A stretch of 64,000 nucleotides of DNA from Blastocatellia bacterium (lineage in GTDB: Bacteria > Acidobacteriota > Blastocatellia > Pyrinomonadales > Pyrinomonadaceae). Of this stretch, positions 33,307-42,712 are shown one piece after another. Location: positions 186,001 through 250,000 of the forward strand of contig PMSM01000002.1 of NCBI GenBank assembly GCA_003168335.1, written 5' to 3'. The position numbers and the translations under genes are program-made. Every line of letters begins with the position of its first letter. The first letter of the stretch is position 1. Under the pieces are notes generated by a model that had not been told where the DNA came from, made no database searches, and saw only the letters and a list, made by a program, of their open reading frames with translations.

Positions 33307-34308
33307 TCACGCATCGCCTACCCTAACGATCTGCTTGCCGAGATTCTCGCCACTGAACAACCCGATGAAAGCTCGCGGCGTGTTTTCGAATCCTTCCACC
33401 ACGGTTTCCGCATATTTCAGTTTTCCTTCTGAGAGCCACTGGGCCAAATGCTTGACGCCCTCGGAAAACTCCGCGGCGTAGTCAGTAATAATGAATCCTT
33501 TCATCCACGCGCTGTTGATCAGCAGGTAAGGTTGTGGGCGCAGGCCAAGGTCCGGCTGGTCGAGATTGTAGATCGAGATTTGCCCGCAGATGACCAGGCG
33601 CGCACCGTGATTGATTAGCGGCAACACCGCATCCGAGACTTCGCCACCAACGTTGTCGAAATATACATCGATGCCTTGCGGGCAGGCGTCCTTTAGTGCT
33701 TGCCGAATGTCGCCGCTTTTGTAATTGATGACAATGTCCACGCCAAGGTCTTCTTTCAGGTAGCGATTCTTTTCGTCACTGCCGGCGATGCCGACTACGC
33801 AACAGCCCTTGATCTTCGCGATCTGGCATACGGTCATTCCTACTGCTCCAGCCGCGCCTGACACGACGACCGTCTCGCCTTGCTTCGGCTGACCGATGTC
33901 GAGCAAACCAAAGTAAGCAGTCAGGCCCGGCATGCCCAGGACTCCGAGTGCGGTCGTCACCGGAACGCCCGGCGGAACTTTCATCAAACTGTCGGCCTTC
34001 ACGACGTTGTAGAGCCGCCAGCCAAACATGCCCGTCACAACATCTCCGGGTTGAAAGTTAGGCAAGCTGGATTCAATCACCTGGCCCAGAGCGCCGCTTT
34101 CGATCACTTGATCGAGCTGAAACGGTGGGATGTAAGACCGGCCTTCGCGCATGCGGCCGCGCAGGTATGGATCGACGGAAATGTAAAGCGTGCGCACCAA
34201 CACTTCTCCGTCGTTTGGTTGCGGAACTTCCGTCTCGACGATGCGGAAGTTCTCGAGCGTAGGCATGCCGGCCGGACGACTGCCGAGTAGGATTTCTTTG
34301 TTTTGCAT
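33307..34308 (-). CDS. curA: NADPH-dependent MDR-family reductase (CurA-like)
   Basis: A 333-aa zinc-free medium-chain dehydrogenase/reductase of the leukotriene B4 12-hydroxydehydrogenase/CurA group, which reduces C=C bonds of enones such as curcumin with NADPH. Signatures: 'YISVDPYLRGRM' near the N-terminus, 'VTTALGVLGMPGLTAYFGLLDIGQPKQGETVVVSGAAGAVG' with the AAxGxxG nucleotide motif, 'DVYFDNVGGEVSDAVLPLINHGARLVICGQIS', and C-terminal 'ENLGKQIVRV'. No signal peptide. Transcribed alone. Confidence 0.92.
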   Translation of the reverse strand: MQNKEILLGSRPAGMPTLENFRIVETEVPQPNDGEVLVRTLYISVDPYLRGRMREGRSYIPPFQLDQVIESGALGQVIESSLPNFQPGDVVTGMFGWRLYNVVKADSLMKVPPGVPVTTALGVLGMPGLTAYFGLLDIGQPKQGETVVVSGAAGAVGMTVCQIAKIKGCCVVGIAGSDEKNRYLKEDLGVDIVINYKSGDIRQALKDACPQGIDVYFDNVGGEVSDAVLPLINHGARLVICGQISIYNLDQPDLGLRPQPYLLINSAWMKGFIITDYAAEFSEGVKHLAQWLSEGKLKYAETVVEGFENTPRAFIGLFSGENLGKQIVRVGDA

Positions 34309-34354
34309 GGCGAGATGATAAGCCCGAATGGTAAAAGGAAAAAGGCAGGAGGTA

Positions 34355-34685
34355 TTTTGTGGAGTGCGCCGGCCCCAGCTTAGGCCCGAAGGGCCGGCAC
34401 TCTATGGCATGCAATGTCATCAGTCATTGCTTTTGTGCCGCACCTTCGGTGCTCATTCGTCTTGACACCGTTCTGATCCACGCCCTTACGGGCGTGGCTA
34501 TTGCATGTCGGCCCTTCGGGCCTGCAGATGTTAGTGAATTGGCGCAAAGAATTTTTCGACGCGCTACGACTTTCGTAATCAATGAGACTTGTGCAGAGGT
34601 TCCTTCAGTTTGTCGCTTACTTGTACTACAGGCTGCCAGCCTGTAGTGACTCGCCGTGCACAGGCTGGCAGCCTGTGCTACTCAA
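34355..34685. repeat. Mixed palindromes (family A-like and family H)
   Basis: The gap 34309-34944 holds GAGTGCGCCGGCC facing GGCCGGCACTC (34362-34402), the pair CACGCCCTTACGGGCGTG, GGCCCTTCGGGCC, and a family H element at 34622-34684 with CTACAGGCTGCCAGCCTGTA and GCACAGGCTGGCAGCCTGTG. From 34686 to 34944 I see no convincing gene. Confidence 0.7.
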
Positions 34686-34944
34686 AGTGACATGCCTAAA
34701 AGTTGGTCGGACATTTCAGTATAAAAATGAAAGTGTACCCCTCCGCAATCTTCGCGTGCCTCACAACCGTACGTCACATTGAACGGGCCATAGCCAACCG
34801 TCACAGCGCTTTCTCCATCACACTTACGGTCTTCGATTGCAGGTGCTTTTCAAGTTCTTTGTAAATCGGTTCGGCCATGCGTAGCTGAAGTTTAGAATTT
34901 ATTTGTGATGGCTTTGGGCCATCGCTCACATGGAGAATCAGTGA

Positions 34945-35574
34945 ATGAAGTTTCCCCGTTTTCCGCATCTGCGTTCTGCGAAGTTCGCTCCCATTGCCAT
35001 TTCTTTTCTTTTCTTTCTGACGAATCTTACCGGACTCTATTTTAGTCCTGTACTTGCGCCTGTAGTTAGTGCCGCCACTCAGATCGAAGCCATACCGGCG
35101 GACATTCCGCAATCCGGTGATTGTGATCTGGACTGGATCATCTTTCACGCCGGAGCGCGCGAAGGCGTCGACCCGCGATTCATACACGCCGTCATTCAAC
35201 AGGAATCGAATTACGATCCCAAAGCGCTGTCTCCCGCGGGGGCGCGTGGCCTCATGCAACTGATGCCGGGCACGGCAAAAAGATTTGATTGCCACGATAC
35301 TAAGGACGAAGCCTGTAACGTCGAGGCGGGAACAAAATATTTAGCCTGGCTTTTGAAGAGATTCAACGGCGACGTGAAGCTGGTACTCGCTGCTTACAAC
35401 GCCGGCGAAGGAGCCGTGGACAAGTACCAGGGCGTCCCGCCCTATCCCGAGACGCAGAACTACGTCAACAAGATCGTTGCGAACTACGGCAAGCTTTATC
35501 ATCCGATCCTCGAGCCCGCAGACGCGAAGATAGCCTTCGGTCTCATCAACCAGCCCCAGACAAACACGGACTGA
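34945..35574 (+). CDS. Secreted lytic transglycosylase (SLT, Slt70-type domain)
   Basis: A 209-aa protein with a signal peptide or membrane anchor (about 14-43) and one SLT domain. The catalytic Glu is E87 in 'IQQESNYDPKALSPAGARGLMQLMPGTA', with the late motif 'LAAYNAGEGAVDKYQGVPPY'. It cleaves the MurNAc-GlcNAc bond of peptidoglycan to form 1,6-anhydro ends, in the periplasm. Two Cys residues ('RFDCHD' and 'EACNVE') may form a disulfide. It is of a different subtype from the MltD-like domains at 54-58 kb. Confidence 0.92.
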   Translation: MKFPRFPHLRSAKFAPIAISFLFFLTNLTGLYFSPVLAPVVSAATQIEAIPADIPQSGDCDLDWIIFHAGAREGVDPRFIHAVIQQESNYDPKALSPAGARGLMQLMPGTAKRFDCHDTKDEACNVEAGTKYLAWLLKRFNGDVKLVLAAYNAGEGAVDKYQGVPPYPETQNYVNKIVANYGKLYHPILEPADAKIAFGLINQPQTNTD

Positions 35575-35584
35575 AACAGAGTCG

Positions 35585-35670
35585 AGCAAATACAATTTAG
35601 ACGTGGTTCACGGACAGAGATTGATTTCGGGCCGTGAACCGCGTCCATCCGCGTCTGTCTGTGGCTGAAA
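35585..35670. repeat. Family I-like inverted repeat
   Basis: GTGGTTCACGGACAGAG and CGGGCCGTGAACCGCG face each other, next to 'CGCGTCTGTCTGTGGCTG'. Diverged; no coding. Confidence 0.5.
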
Positions 35671-35761
35671 CGGCGCCGCGCCCCCAAACCTAGCCTCTCG
35701 TTCCGCAACTCGGATAGAATCTGGTCGTTCTTTCCGGCGCGTATATCTCAAGCGGGACGCA

Positions 35762-35929
35762 TTGCCACTTTCATCAGGCACAAAACTCGGTCGTTATGAA
35801 ATCCGCGCTAAGCTTGGCGAGGGCGGCATGGGCGAAGTCTATCTCGCGGTTGATACGAGCGAGCTTGGCTGGACGGTCGCGGTCAAAATACTTTCGGCAG
35901 AAGTTGCGGCTGTGACGACCACAAGGTAG
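35762..35929 (+). pseudogene. Truncated N-lobe of a Ser/Thr kinase
   Basis: From a TTG at 35762 the frame reads 'SGTKLGRYEIRAKLGEGGMG', then 'EVYLAVDT' and 'VAVKILSAEV', i.e. the start and P-loop of a Pkn kinase through the ATP-binding Lys, followed by an abrupt TAG at 35927. There is nothing of the C-lobe. The same opening ('AKLGRYEIRSKIGAGGMGEV') starts the intact kinase 630 nt downstream, so this is probably a leftover of a duplicated or recombined kinase gene. Confidence 0.8.
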
Positions 35930-35958
35930 CCAACTTGTTATTGAAAAGAAGGGAGTTC

Positions 35959-36354
35959 ATGTTTACTCGCATCGCGACATCGTTACTGCTAATTCTTTGC
36001 GGCAGTGTCTCAGCCATGTCGCCGTCTCTCGCGACTGAGAAATCCTGTCGTGAACATCCGCAGTTGATTGGCAAGTGCTTTAAGGTGCGCGGCAGGCTAT
36101 CTACCTACAACGGGAATCCCGCGGTGCGGCTCCGGCGCATCGGTACCAAGCGGGTTCTGGGAGTATCAGATCAGCGTTTTAGTCTGCCCGGATATCGCAA
36201 CATCCCGGAAGCCCTGGCGAAGCAACTGGACGGAGAGAACATGATCATCGGCGACTTTCTGGTCTGCCCGTTCACTCGGCCCCGGCCGCGCGAAATGCAG
36301 TTGATGTGTATTGAGTCGGCTCAGAACGTCGTGGTCAAAAAAAGAGAGAACTGA
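35959..36354 (+). CDS. Small secreted protein, conserved hypothetical
   Basis: A 131-aa protein. The ATG at 35959 has GGGAG 5 nt upstream; an in-frame TTG at 35941 is less likely. A signal peptide runs to about Ala25. The mature part has three or four Cys ('KSCREHPQLIGKCFKVRGRLS' and 'FLVCPFTR', 'LMCIESAQNV') and a compact beta-rich pattern with 'YNGNPAVRLRRIGTKRVLGV'. I recall similar small exported proteins in other phyla but no function. It sits between a kinase remnant and an intact kinase, as if inserted into or captured at a kinase gene. Confidence 0.7.
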   Translation: MFTRIATSLLLILCGSVSAMSPSLATEKSCREHPQLIGKCFKVRGRLSTYNGNPAVRLRRIGTKRVLGVSDQRFSLPGYRNIPEALAKQLDGENMIIGDFLVCPFTRPRPREMQLMCIESAQNVVVKKREN

Positions 36355-36392
36355 ACTCAGATGCCGGCCCAATGTCCCGGGCTTATCCTTCG

Positions 36393-39305
36393 ATGACTCT
36401 TGTAGCAGGCGCAAAACTCGGTCGTTATGAAATCCGCTCGAAGATTGGCGCGGGCGGCATGGGCGAAGTTTATCTGGCCCATGATACGGAGCTTGAACGC
36501 GATGTTGCTTTGAAAATTCTCGCCGGTGATGTCACTGCCGACCAACAGAGAATGCAGCGCTTCATTCAGGAGGCGAAGGCTGCTTCGGCGTTGAATCATC
36601 CCAACATCATCACGATCTATGAAGTGGGACAGGCCGAAGGGCAGCGCTTCATCGCCACCGAATACATCAAAGGTGAAACGCTGCGCCAACGCCTGTGGCG
36701 CGAACCGTTGTCTCTCCTTGAATGTTTTGCGGTCGCGGTGCAGGTTGCCGCCGCACTCTCGGCGGCGCACGAAGCCAAGGTGGTTCATCGCGACATCAAG
36801 CCGGACAACATCATGCTCCGGCCTGATGGTTTGGTGAAGGTGCTGGACTTCGGCCTGGCGAAGTTGACTGAGAAAGTAACGAGCGCGCCATCATCCGACC
36901 CGGACGCAGCCACCCGTCTGCAAATCAACACGGCTCCGGGTCTGGTCATGGGTACGGTCAACTACATGTCGCCGGAACAAGCCCGCGGCAAAGAAGTTGA
37001 CGCGCGCACGGACATCTGGAGTTTCGGCGTGTTGCTTTACGAGATGGTGACCGGTCACATGCCGTTTCTCGGCGAGATCACCAGCGATGTCATCGCTGCT
37101 ATCCTGAAGAGCGAACCCGCGCCGCTCACGTTTTACGGGCCCGATATGCCTCTGGAGTTGCAGCGCATAACCCGGAAGGCGCTCCGAAAAGAACGCGACG
37201 AACGCTATCAAACGGTCAAAGACCTGCTGCTTGATTTGAAAAGCTTACAGCGCGAGTTGGAGTCGGCGGCTGAGATGGAACGCTCCGTCGCGCTACCACA
37301 ATCGACAGGTCAGTTGCCGGCCACAACCGCGAATTCTGCTGCCGGCACGTCAATGCCGTCACCACCGGCGCACTCAACTTCAAGCGCCGAATACATTGCT
37401 ACCGAAATCAAACGGCACCAGCGGAAATTTCTTCTTGCTCTGATCGTGCTGGTCGCCGCATTCATTCCGCTCGCCTATCTTGCTTACAAATATCTGCCGC
37501 GCTTTCAGTCTGCGCGACCGTCACCGCAACGCGCGCTCTCGCGCCTGACTTACGATCCCGGCTTGCAAAGCGAACCCACGTGGTCGCCCGACGGGCGCTT
37601 CATTGCCTACAGTTCAGATCGCAGCGGCAACTTTGATATTTGGATCAAGCCTGTAGGTGAAGGCGATCCGATTCAAGTGACAAAGTCACCAGCCCACGAT
37701 TGGCAGCCTGACTGGTCACACGATGGACAACACATAGTCTTTCGCTCGGAACGCGATCAGGGCGGTCTGTACATCGTGCCGGCCTTTGGCGGCAATGAGC
37801 GCAAAATCTCGTCCTTCGGTTATCGGCCGCGCTGGTCGCCGGATGGATCCCGGATTCTGTTTTTCAGCGCGGCCACCCGGAACTCCGTAGTGCCGCCCAA
37901 GGTCTATGTGGTCGAACTCGACGGATCCCCACCCCGCGAAGTCCTGTCGGACAAATTGACCGAGTTCACCGGGCGCGTGGAGATTGATTGGCATCCTGAT
38001 GGTCAGCGACTCTCAATCTGGGGTGATCACAAACAACAGGGCCTGGTGTTTTGGACAGTGCCGGTAACCGGTGGCGCGCCGGTAAAGTCGGAAATTATTT
38101 CTGAGGTGGACAAACAACGACACGAGCTTGGCGTTGATCTGTTCGATTTTCGATGGTCGCCGTCGGGGCGAACCCTCTATTTTGAAGGCGTCTCTCAGGG
38201 CGTGAGAAACCTCTGGAAGGTAGAGGTTGAGCCGCAGACGTTGCGTTGGATCGCGGGCCCCGAACGCCTGACCACCGGCGCCGGGCTTGATACCGACGTT
38301 GCACTTTCTTCCGATGGCAAAAGGCTGGCTTTCGTTACCCGCACGGAGCACACCAGGATCTGGTCACAGCCGTTCAATGCGGTGATCGGGCAACTCACCG
38401 GCACAGCGCAGCCAATAACTTCAGCCGAAGCTAATGCGGTTGCATGCGACCTCACTCGCGATGGCAAGAAGCTGGTTTTTACTGCTGAGCGCGCCGGAAA
38501 GTATGAGCTCCGAGTGAAGTCGTTTGAAGACGGAAGCGAGACGGTGCTGCTGGTCTCTGATAAATTTCCTCTCTTTTCACCGGTATGGTCGCGCGACGGC
38601 TCTCGCATCGTCTACGGCCGCGACCGCCCGCCGAGTCCGGAGCGCGCCGGGTTTTCACAGGCCGCCGCGCACAGCATCGCTATGATCTCCGCCAAAGGTG
38701 GAGAAGAGCAATCACTCACTTCGCTGCACCTGTTGCAGGGCTGGCCCTGGGATTGGACTGCTGATCAGGAAAGTATCGTGGCCAGTTCCCGCCGTCAGTC
38801 CAATGATCGCTGGGGCCTCTACCTGTTTCCGGTTGCAGCTGCGCCGAATGCGGAAAACCAGGCGCGCCTGCTTACTGAGCGCCCGGGATACCATGCCTTC
38901 GGTGGGCGTTTCTCTCCTGATGAGCGCTGGATAGCATTGGTCGGGGCCAGCGCCACGGATGAGGCGGACCGACAGGTTTACGTCGTGCCGGCGACCGGCG
39001 GAGAGTGGACCAACATCTCCGGAGAGGGATTCAGAAGCGGCGAGGCGCACTGGTCACCAGACGGACGGGTAATCTATTTCTCCTCAAATCGATCCGGCTT
39101 TACCAACCTATGGGGGAGACGATTCGATCCACAGACGGGTAAACCAATAGGTGACGTGTTTCGCGTAACCAGCCTCGAAAGTCCCGGGCAGATGATTTCG
39201 CATGGTATCGCCGGCTCGCGCTTCTCAGTTGCCACTGATCGCCTGGTAACGCAGATCACTGAAGCCTCGGGGAGTGTTTGGATCCTGGACAGCGTGGATC
39301 GTTAG
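36393..39305 (+). CDS. Transmembrane Ser/Thr protein kinase with TolB-like beta-propeller
   Basis: A 970-aa kinase; the ATG at 36393 matches the start of its paralogs, while 36372 adds seven codons. The kinase domain (about 10-275) is complete: 'GAGGMGEVYLAHD', 'VALKIL', 'HRDIKPDNIM', 'VLDFGLAKL', 'SPEQARGK'. A single membrane helix is at about 345-367 ('LLALIVLVAAFIPLAYL'). The outer 590 residues are WD40/PD40 blades of the TolB type, each with the consensus W-SPDG-x-I-Y ('PTWSPDGRFIAYSSDRSGN', 'PRWSPDGSRILFF', 'HWSPDGRVIYFSSNRSG'). The propeller should bind a protein or ligand outside. This is a very frequent architecture in Acidobacteriota. Confidence 0.93.
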   Translation: MTLVAGAKLGRYEIRSKIGAGGMGEVYLAHDTELERDVALKILAGDVTADQQRMQRFIQEAKAASALNHPNIITIYEVGQAEGQRFIATEYIKGETLRQRLWREPLSLLECFAVAVQVAAALSAAHEAKVVHRDIKPDNIMLRPDGLVKVLDFGLAKLTEKVTSAPSSDPDAATRLQINTAPGLVMGTVNYMSPEQARGKEVDARTDIWSFGVLLYEMVTGHMPFLGEITSDVIAAILKSEPAPLTFYGPDMPLELQRITRKALRKERDERYQTVKDLLLDLKSLQRELESAAEMERSVALPQSTGQLPATTANSAAGTSMPSPPAHSTSSAEYIATEIKRHQRKFLLALIVLVAAFIPLAYLAYKYLPRFQSARPSPQRALSRLTYDPGLQSEPTWSPDGRFIAYSSDRSGNFDIWIKPVGEGDPIQVTKSPAHDWQPDWSHDGQHIVFRSERDQGGLYIVPAFGGNERKISSFGYRPRWSPDGSRILFFSAATRNSVVPPKVYVVELDGSPPREVLSDKLTEFTGRVEIDWHPDGQRLSIWGDHKQQGLVFWTVPVTGGAPVKSEIISEVDKQRHELGVDLFDFRWSPSGRTLYFEGVSQGVRNLWKVEVEPQTLRWIAGPERLTTGAGLDTDVALSSDGKRLAFVTRTEHTRIWSQPFNAVIGQLTGTAQPITSAEANAVACDLTRDGKKLVFTAERAGKYELRVKSFEDGSETVLLVSDKFPLFSPVWSRDGSRIVYGRDRPPSPERAGFSQAAAHSIAMISAKGGEEQSLTSLHLLQGWPWDWTADQESIVASSRRQSNDRWGLYLFPVAAAPNAENQARLLTERPGYHAFGGRFSPDERWIALVGASATDEADRQVYVVPATGGEWTNISGEGFRSGEAHWSPDGRVIYFSSNRSGFTNLWGRRFDPQTGKPIGDVFRVTSLESPGQMISHGIAGSRFSVATDRLVTQITEASGSVWILDSVDR

Positions 39306-39433
39306 CTTCTATACATAACGACCACGCGGGACAAGTTTCCTGGCCTCACTTTATTAACTCAGATAGAATCCCGGCGAAGTTCGAAGTTACCCGCCCTATC
39401 ACGTGGTGGTACCGGCAGGCAGGATGATTATTC

Positions 39434-39895
39434 ATGACAGATGATCAAGAGCCAGAATCCACGGTTGATGATCTAACTCCGGAAGTCGGAGCCGCGACTG
39501 ACGTGGCACCACTCGGGCGGGCAGAGACAAAACCGGCGCATGAACTAACCGCCGCGGAAGACAGCGATCCGGTTGACTGGAGCCGCGTCACACAGATGCC
39601 GGAGTTTCGCGCGATGGTGCGAGCAAAGCTGCGGTTCATCATTCCCGCCGTGATCTTTTTTGTCGTTTATTATTTCGCGCTGCCGGTGCTGGTGGGTTAT
39701 GCGCCCGGCCTGATGTCGAAAAAGATCTTTGGCGTCATTAATATCGCATACCTCTTTGCGCTGTCACAGTTCTTCATGGCCTGGATCATCGCCGTCCTCT
39801 ATCTGCGAGCTGCGGCCCGATTCGACAAGATGGAACACACTGTGGTCGAGAAAGCCGCAAGTGAACTTGGCTCACAGCGGGAGAACAAGGAATGA
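39434..39895 (+). CDS. DUF485-type two-helix membrane protein, symporter partner
   Basis: A 153-aa protein: a long acidic N-terminal tail (about 1-55), then 'DWSRVTQMPEFRAMVRAKLRF' and two membrane helices ('IIPAVIFFVVYYFALPVLVGY' and 'IAYLFALSQFFMAWIIAVLYL'), the DUF485 pattern of E. coli YjcH. It overlaps the start of the symporter gene by 4 nt (ATGA), the same yjcH-actP order as in enterobacteria, so it is probably needed with the carrier. The acidic tail is longer than in YjcH. Confidence 0.88.
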   Translation: MTDDQEPESTVDDLTPEVGAATDVAPLGRAETKPAHELTAAEDSDPVDWSRVTQMPEFRAMVRAKLRFIIPAVIFFVVYYFALPVLVGYAPGLMSKKIFGVINIAYLFALSQFFMAWIIAVLYLRAAARFDKMEHTVVEKAASELGSQRENKE

Positions 39896-41493
39896 CGATG
39901 GCCCTGGCGATGTTCCTGTTCTTTGTCGGCATTACGCTGCTGATCACCTATTGGGCCGCCCGGCGCACGAGTGGCGCGAGCGCGTTCTTTGCGGCGAACC
40001 GGCAGATCAAAGGATGGCAAAACGGCTTTGCGGTCGCCGGAGATTACATGAGCGCCGCTTCATTCCTGGGTATCGCGGGCATCATTGCGTTCCAGGGCTA
40101 CGACGGTTTCATGTATTCGGTTGGGTGGCTGGTTGCGTATCTGACCGTGCTGCTGATCGTTGCTGAACCTTTGCGCAACGCCGGGAAATATACGATGGCC
40201 GACGTGCTGGCTTATCGACTTAGCGCCCGACCGGTGCGCGCGATGGCCTCGCTCAGCACGATCACTGTCAGCATCTTTTACATGATTGCCCAGATGGTCG
40301 GAGCCGGCGCACTGGTCGCCTTGTTACTCAAGAACTCCGGCATCAGTTATCACACCGCCGTTATCGGCGTCGGCGTGTTGATGATTGTCTATGTAGTCTT
40401 TGGCGGAATGCTGGCGACAACCTGGGTGCAGATCATCAAGGCCATGCTGCTGATGGGCGGAACAATCCTGCTGAGCATTCTGGTGTTGGCCCACTTTGGT
40501 TTCAGCTTCGCCAACTTCTTCAATGCGATCGGTCACGTGGTTTATCACGAGAAGGGCGTCGAAGTCGTAAAGGACTTCCTGCAACCGGGTCTGCGATTCA
40601 AGCCTCCTTACGGTGCGCTGGATTTGATCTCGCTCGGGATGGCTCTGATCTTTGGCACCGCCGGACTGCCCCACATTCTGGTGCGCTTTTACACCGTGCC
40701 TGATGCGAAGACCGCGCGCATCAGCGTGGTGTGGGCGATGGGATTGATTGGCACGTTCTACATTCTGACGACGTTTCTGGGTTTTGGCGCGGCCACGATC
40801 GTCGGACGTGACAAGATCGCCACGAGCGGTGGTACGAATATGAGCGCGCCTTTGCTGGCACAATCGCTTGGCGGCGATTTCTTCTTTGCTTTTATTGCGG
40901 CAATTGCTTTCGCCACCATTCTCGCCGTGGTCGCGGGTCTGACGATTAGCGCTTCCACTTCTTTCGCGCACGACTTCTACACGAACGTCATTCATCGTGG
41001 GACTGAGCGCAAGCCGGGAGAAGAAGTACGCGTCGCCCGCGTCACTGCTTTCGTCGTCGGCGCAGTCGCGATGGCCGTCGCTATCCTGCTGGGGCCGAAT
41101 GCGAATGTCGCGTTTCTGGTGGCGCTGGCTTTTGCGGTTGCTGCCTCTGCCAATCTGCCGGTGATCGTTTTGTCTTTGTTCTGGAAACGCTTTACCACGC
41201 GCGGCGCAGTCTTTGGGTTGGGCACGGGTTTGGTGGCGTCAATCTTGCTGATTATCATCGGCCCGAGCATCATGGGAGTCGATGCGCCGGGCGCGACCGC
41301 CGCGGCGCACTTGATTCAATCGCCGCCGATCTTCCCGCTGGAGAATCCAGGGCTGCTCAGTATTCCGCTGGGCTTTGTCGGCGCTGTCCTGGGCACGTTG
41401 CTGGGAAGGGAACCAGCGGCTGAAGCAAAGTACGATGAGCTTTTGGTGCGTGCGTCGACCGGTATCGGCGCCGAAAAAGCGGGTGGGCATTAG
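39892..41493 (+). CDS. actP: Sodium:solute symporter, acetate permease ActP type
   Basis: A 533-aa SSS-family carrier with about 13 membrane helices. It takes up acetate or other short monocarboxylates with Na+ or H+. Signatures: 'SAFFAANRQIKGWQNGFAVAGDYMSAASFLGIAG', 'DVLAYRLSARPVRAMASLST', 'FGTAGLPHILVRFYTVPDAKTARISV', and 'FAFIAAIAFATILAVVAGLTISASTSFAHD'. Its gene overlaps the DUF485 gene. No acetyl-CoA synthetase gene is linked in the window, so the exact substrate is inferred from the family. Confidence 0.92.
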   Translation: MTMALAMFLFFVGITLLITYWAARRTSGASAFFAANRQIKGWQNGFAVAGDYMSAASFLGIAGIIAFQGYDGFMYSVGWLVAYLTVLLIVAEPLRNAGKYTMADVLAYRLSARPVRAMASLSTITVSIFYMIAQMVGAGALVALLLKNSGISYHTAVIGVGVLMIVYVVFGGMLATTWVQIIKAMLLMGGTILLSILVLAHFGFSFANFFNAIGHVVYHEKGVEVVKDFLQPGLRFKPPYGALDLISLGMALIFGTAGLPHILVRFYTVPDAKTARISVVWAMGLIGTFYILTTFLGFGAATIVGRDKIATSGGTNMSAPLLAQSLGGDFFFAFIAAIAFATILAVVAGLTISASTSFAHDFYTNVIHRGTERKPGEEVRVARVTAFVVGAVAMAVAILLGPNANVAFLVALAFAVAASANLPVIVLSLFWKRFTTRGAVFGLGTGLVASILLIIIGPSIMGVDAPGATAAAHLIQSPPIFPLENPGLLSIPLGFVGAVLGTLLGREPAAEAKYDELLVRASTGIGAEKAGGH

Positions 41494-41510
41494 CAGAGAG
41501 GAGAGCAAGT

Positions 41511-42563
41511 ATGACGCGACTCATTACCGCCACGGTGTTACTGGTATTTGTCTTTGCCGGCTTAACAGCCGCTCAGGATCGCGCGACCTTCACCGTCGGC
41601 ACCGCCACCGCTGCGCGCGGCCAGAAAGCCACCGGCACGATTGAGGTGCCGGCCGGGAGCGACGCCGCCCTGAGTATCCCCGTGGCCGTCTTCCATGGCG
41701 CGAAGCCCGGGCCGGTGCTGGCGATTGTCGCCGGCTCGCATGGCACCGAATACACTTCGATCATCGCGCTCGAGAGGTTGATCGCGACGCTGAACCCGGC
41801 GGAGATTTCCGGCACCGTAATTATTGTTCCCTTAATCAACATTCAGTCATTCGAGCAGAAGGTGCCGCACCTGAATCCAGTCGATCGCAAGAGTATGAAC
41901 CGTTGGTACCCCGGCAAGCTGGACGGCACCCAAACCGATCGCGCTTCGTTCCTGATCACAAAGCAAGTTGTAGATCAGTGCGATCATTTGATCGATCTGC
42001 ACGGCGGCGACACGGACGAAAGCCTGCGGCCGTACAGCTACTGGACTAAGACCGGTAACGAAAAGCAGGATCAGATTTCGCGCGAGATGGTGCTCGCATT
42101 CGGTCTCGATACCATCATCATTTCCACCGACCGGCCAAAAGACCCGCAGGCTTCGCGCTATCTGGAAAACACCGCCAGCACGCGCGGCAAACCATCAATC
42201 ACCGCCGAAGCGGGATACGCCGGCACGGTTGAAACCGACGATCTCAACGCGTTGATTAATGGCTGTCTGGGCGTGATGCGTTATTTGAAGATGTTGCCGG
42301 GCGCTGCGCCAGTGATCGAACATCCGGTCTGGATCGAGAAGGTCGTAACGATTGCGAGCGAACAAACCGGAATGTTCTACCCGCTGGTGAAACGCGGAAC
42401 TTATGTTGAGCAGGGAATGAAAGTCGGTTATGTGACCGACTATCTCGGCAAGGTTATCTTTGAAGCCCGCGCGCCGGTGGCGGGTGTCGTGCTCTACGTT
42501 TGCGCCGTGCCTTCGATGACCAAAGGAGCGACGATCGCAAACGTCGGCGTGGTGGCGAAGTAA
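41511..42563 (+). CDS. Exported succinylglutamate desuccinylase/aspartoacylase-family hydrolase
   Basis: A 350-aa M14-type zinc hydrolase with a signal peptide (to about Ala21). Zinc ligands are His77 and Glu80 in 'GSHGTEY' and His164 in 'DLHGGDTDE'. The C-terminal segment ('LVKRGTYVEQGMKVGYVTDYLG' to the end) is the lipoyl-like beta domain common in this subfamily. It would remove an acyl or amino-acid group from a small amide; exported members are poorly characterised. The start has AGAGGAGAG upstream. It follows the symporter by 17 nt and is probably co-transcribed, so the symporter may import the acid it releases. That last step is inference. Confidence 0.9.
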   Translation: MTRLITATVLLVFVFAGLTAAQDRATFTVGTATAARGQKATGTIEVPAGSDAALSIPVAVFHGAKPGPVLAIVAGSHGTEYTSIIALERLIATLNPAEISGTVIIVPLINIQSFEQKVPHLNPVDRKSMNRWYPGKLDGTQTDRASFLITKQVVDQCDHLIDLHGGDTDESLRPYSYWTKTGNEKQDQISREMVLAFGLDTIIISTDRPKDPQASRYLENTASTRGKPSITAEAGYAGTVETDDLNALINGCLGVMRYLKMLPGAAPVIEHPVWIEKVVTIASEQTGMFYPLVKRGTYVEQGMKVGYVTDYLGKVIFEARAPVAGVVLYVCAVPSMTKGATIANVGVVAK

Positions 42564-42568
42564 GAGAT

Positions 42569-42691
42569 TTATCCGCAGATTACGCGGATTACACAGATTC
42601 AAAACGGACAAGCTGTGAACGATAGGCCGAGCATCTGTTAGCCTCTAACTCCCTTGCCTGTGTAATCAGCGTAATCTGCGGATTGATTCGG
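42569..42691. repeat. Family I inverted repeat pair
   Basis: ATCCGCAGATTACGCGGATT with 'ACACAGATTC' at left and TGTGTAATCAGCGTAATCTG with 'CGGATTG' at right, about 60 nt apart, between convergent genes. Confidence 0.8.
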
Positions 42692-42712
42692 TCTGTGAAT
42701 AGCTGTACGGAC

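Noticed and set aside
34801-35295. Minus-strand ORF overlapping the lytic transglycosylase
   Set aside because: Mostly antisense to a clear SLT gene. Its last 25 codons ('MAEPIYKELEKHL') look protein-like, but that is too short to support a gene.
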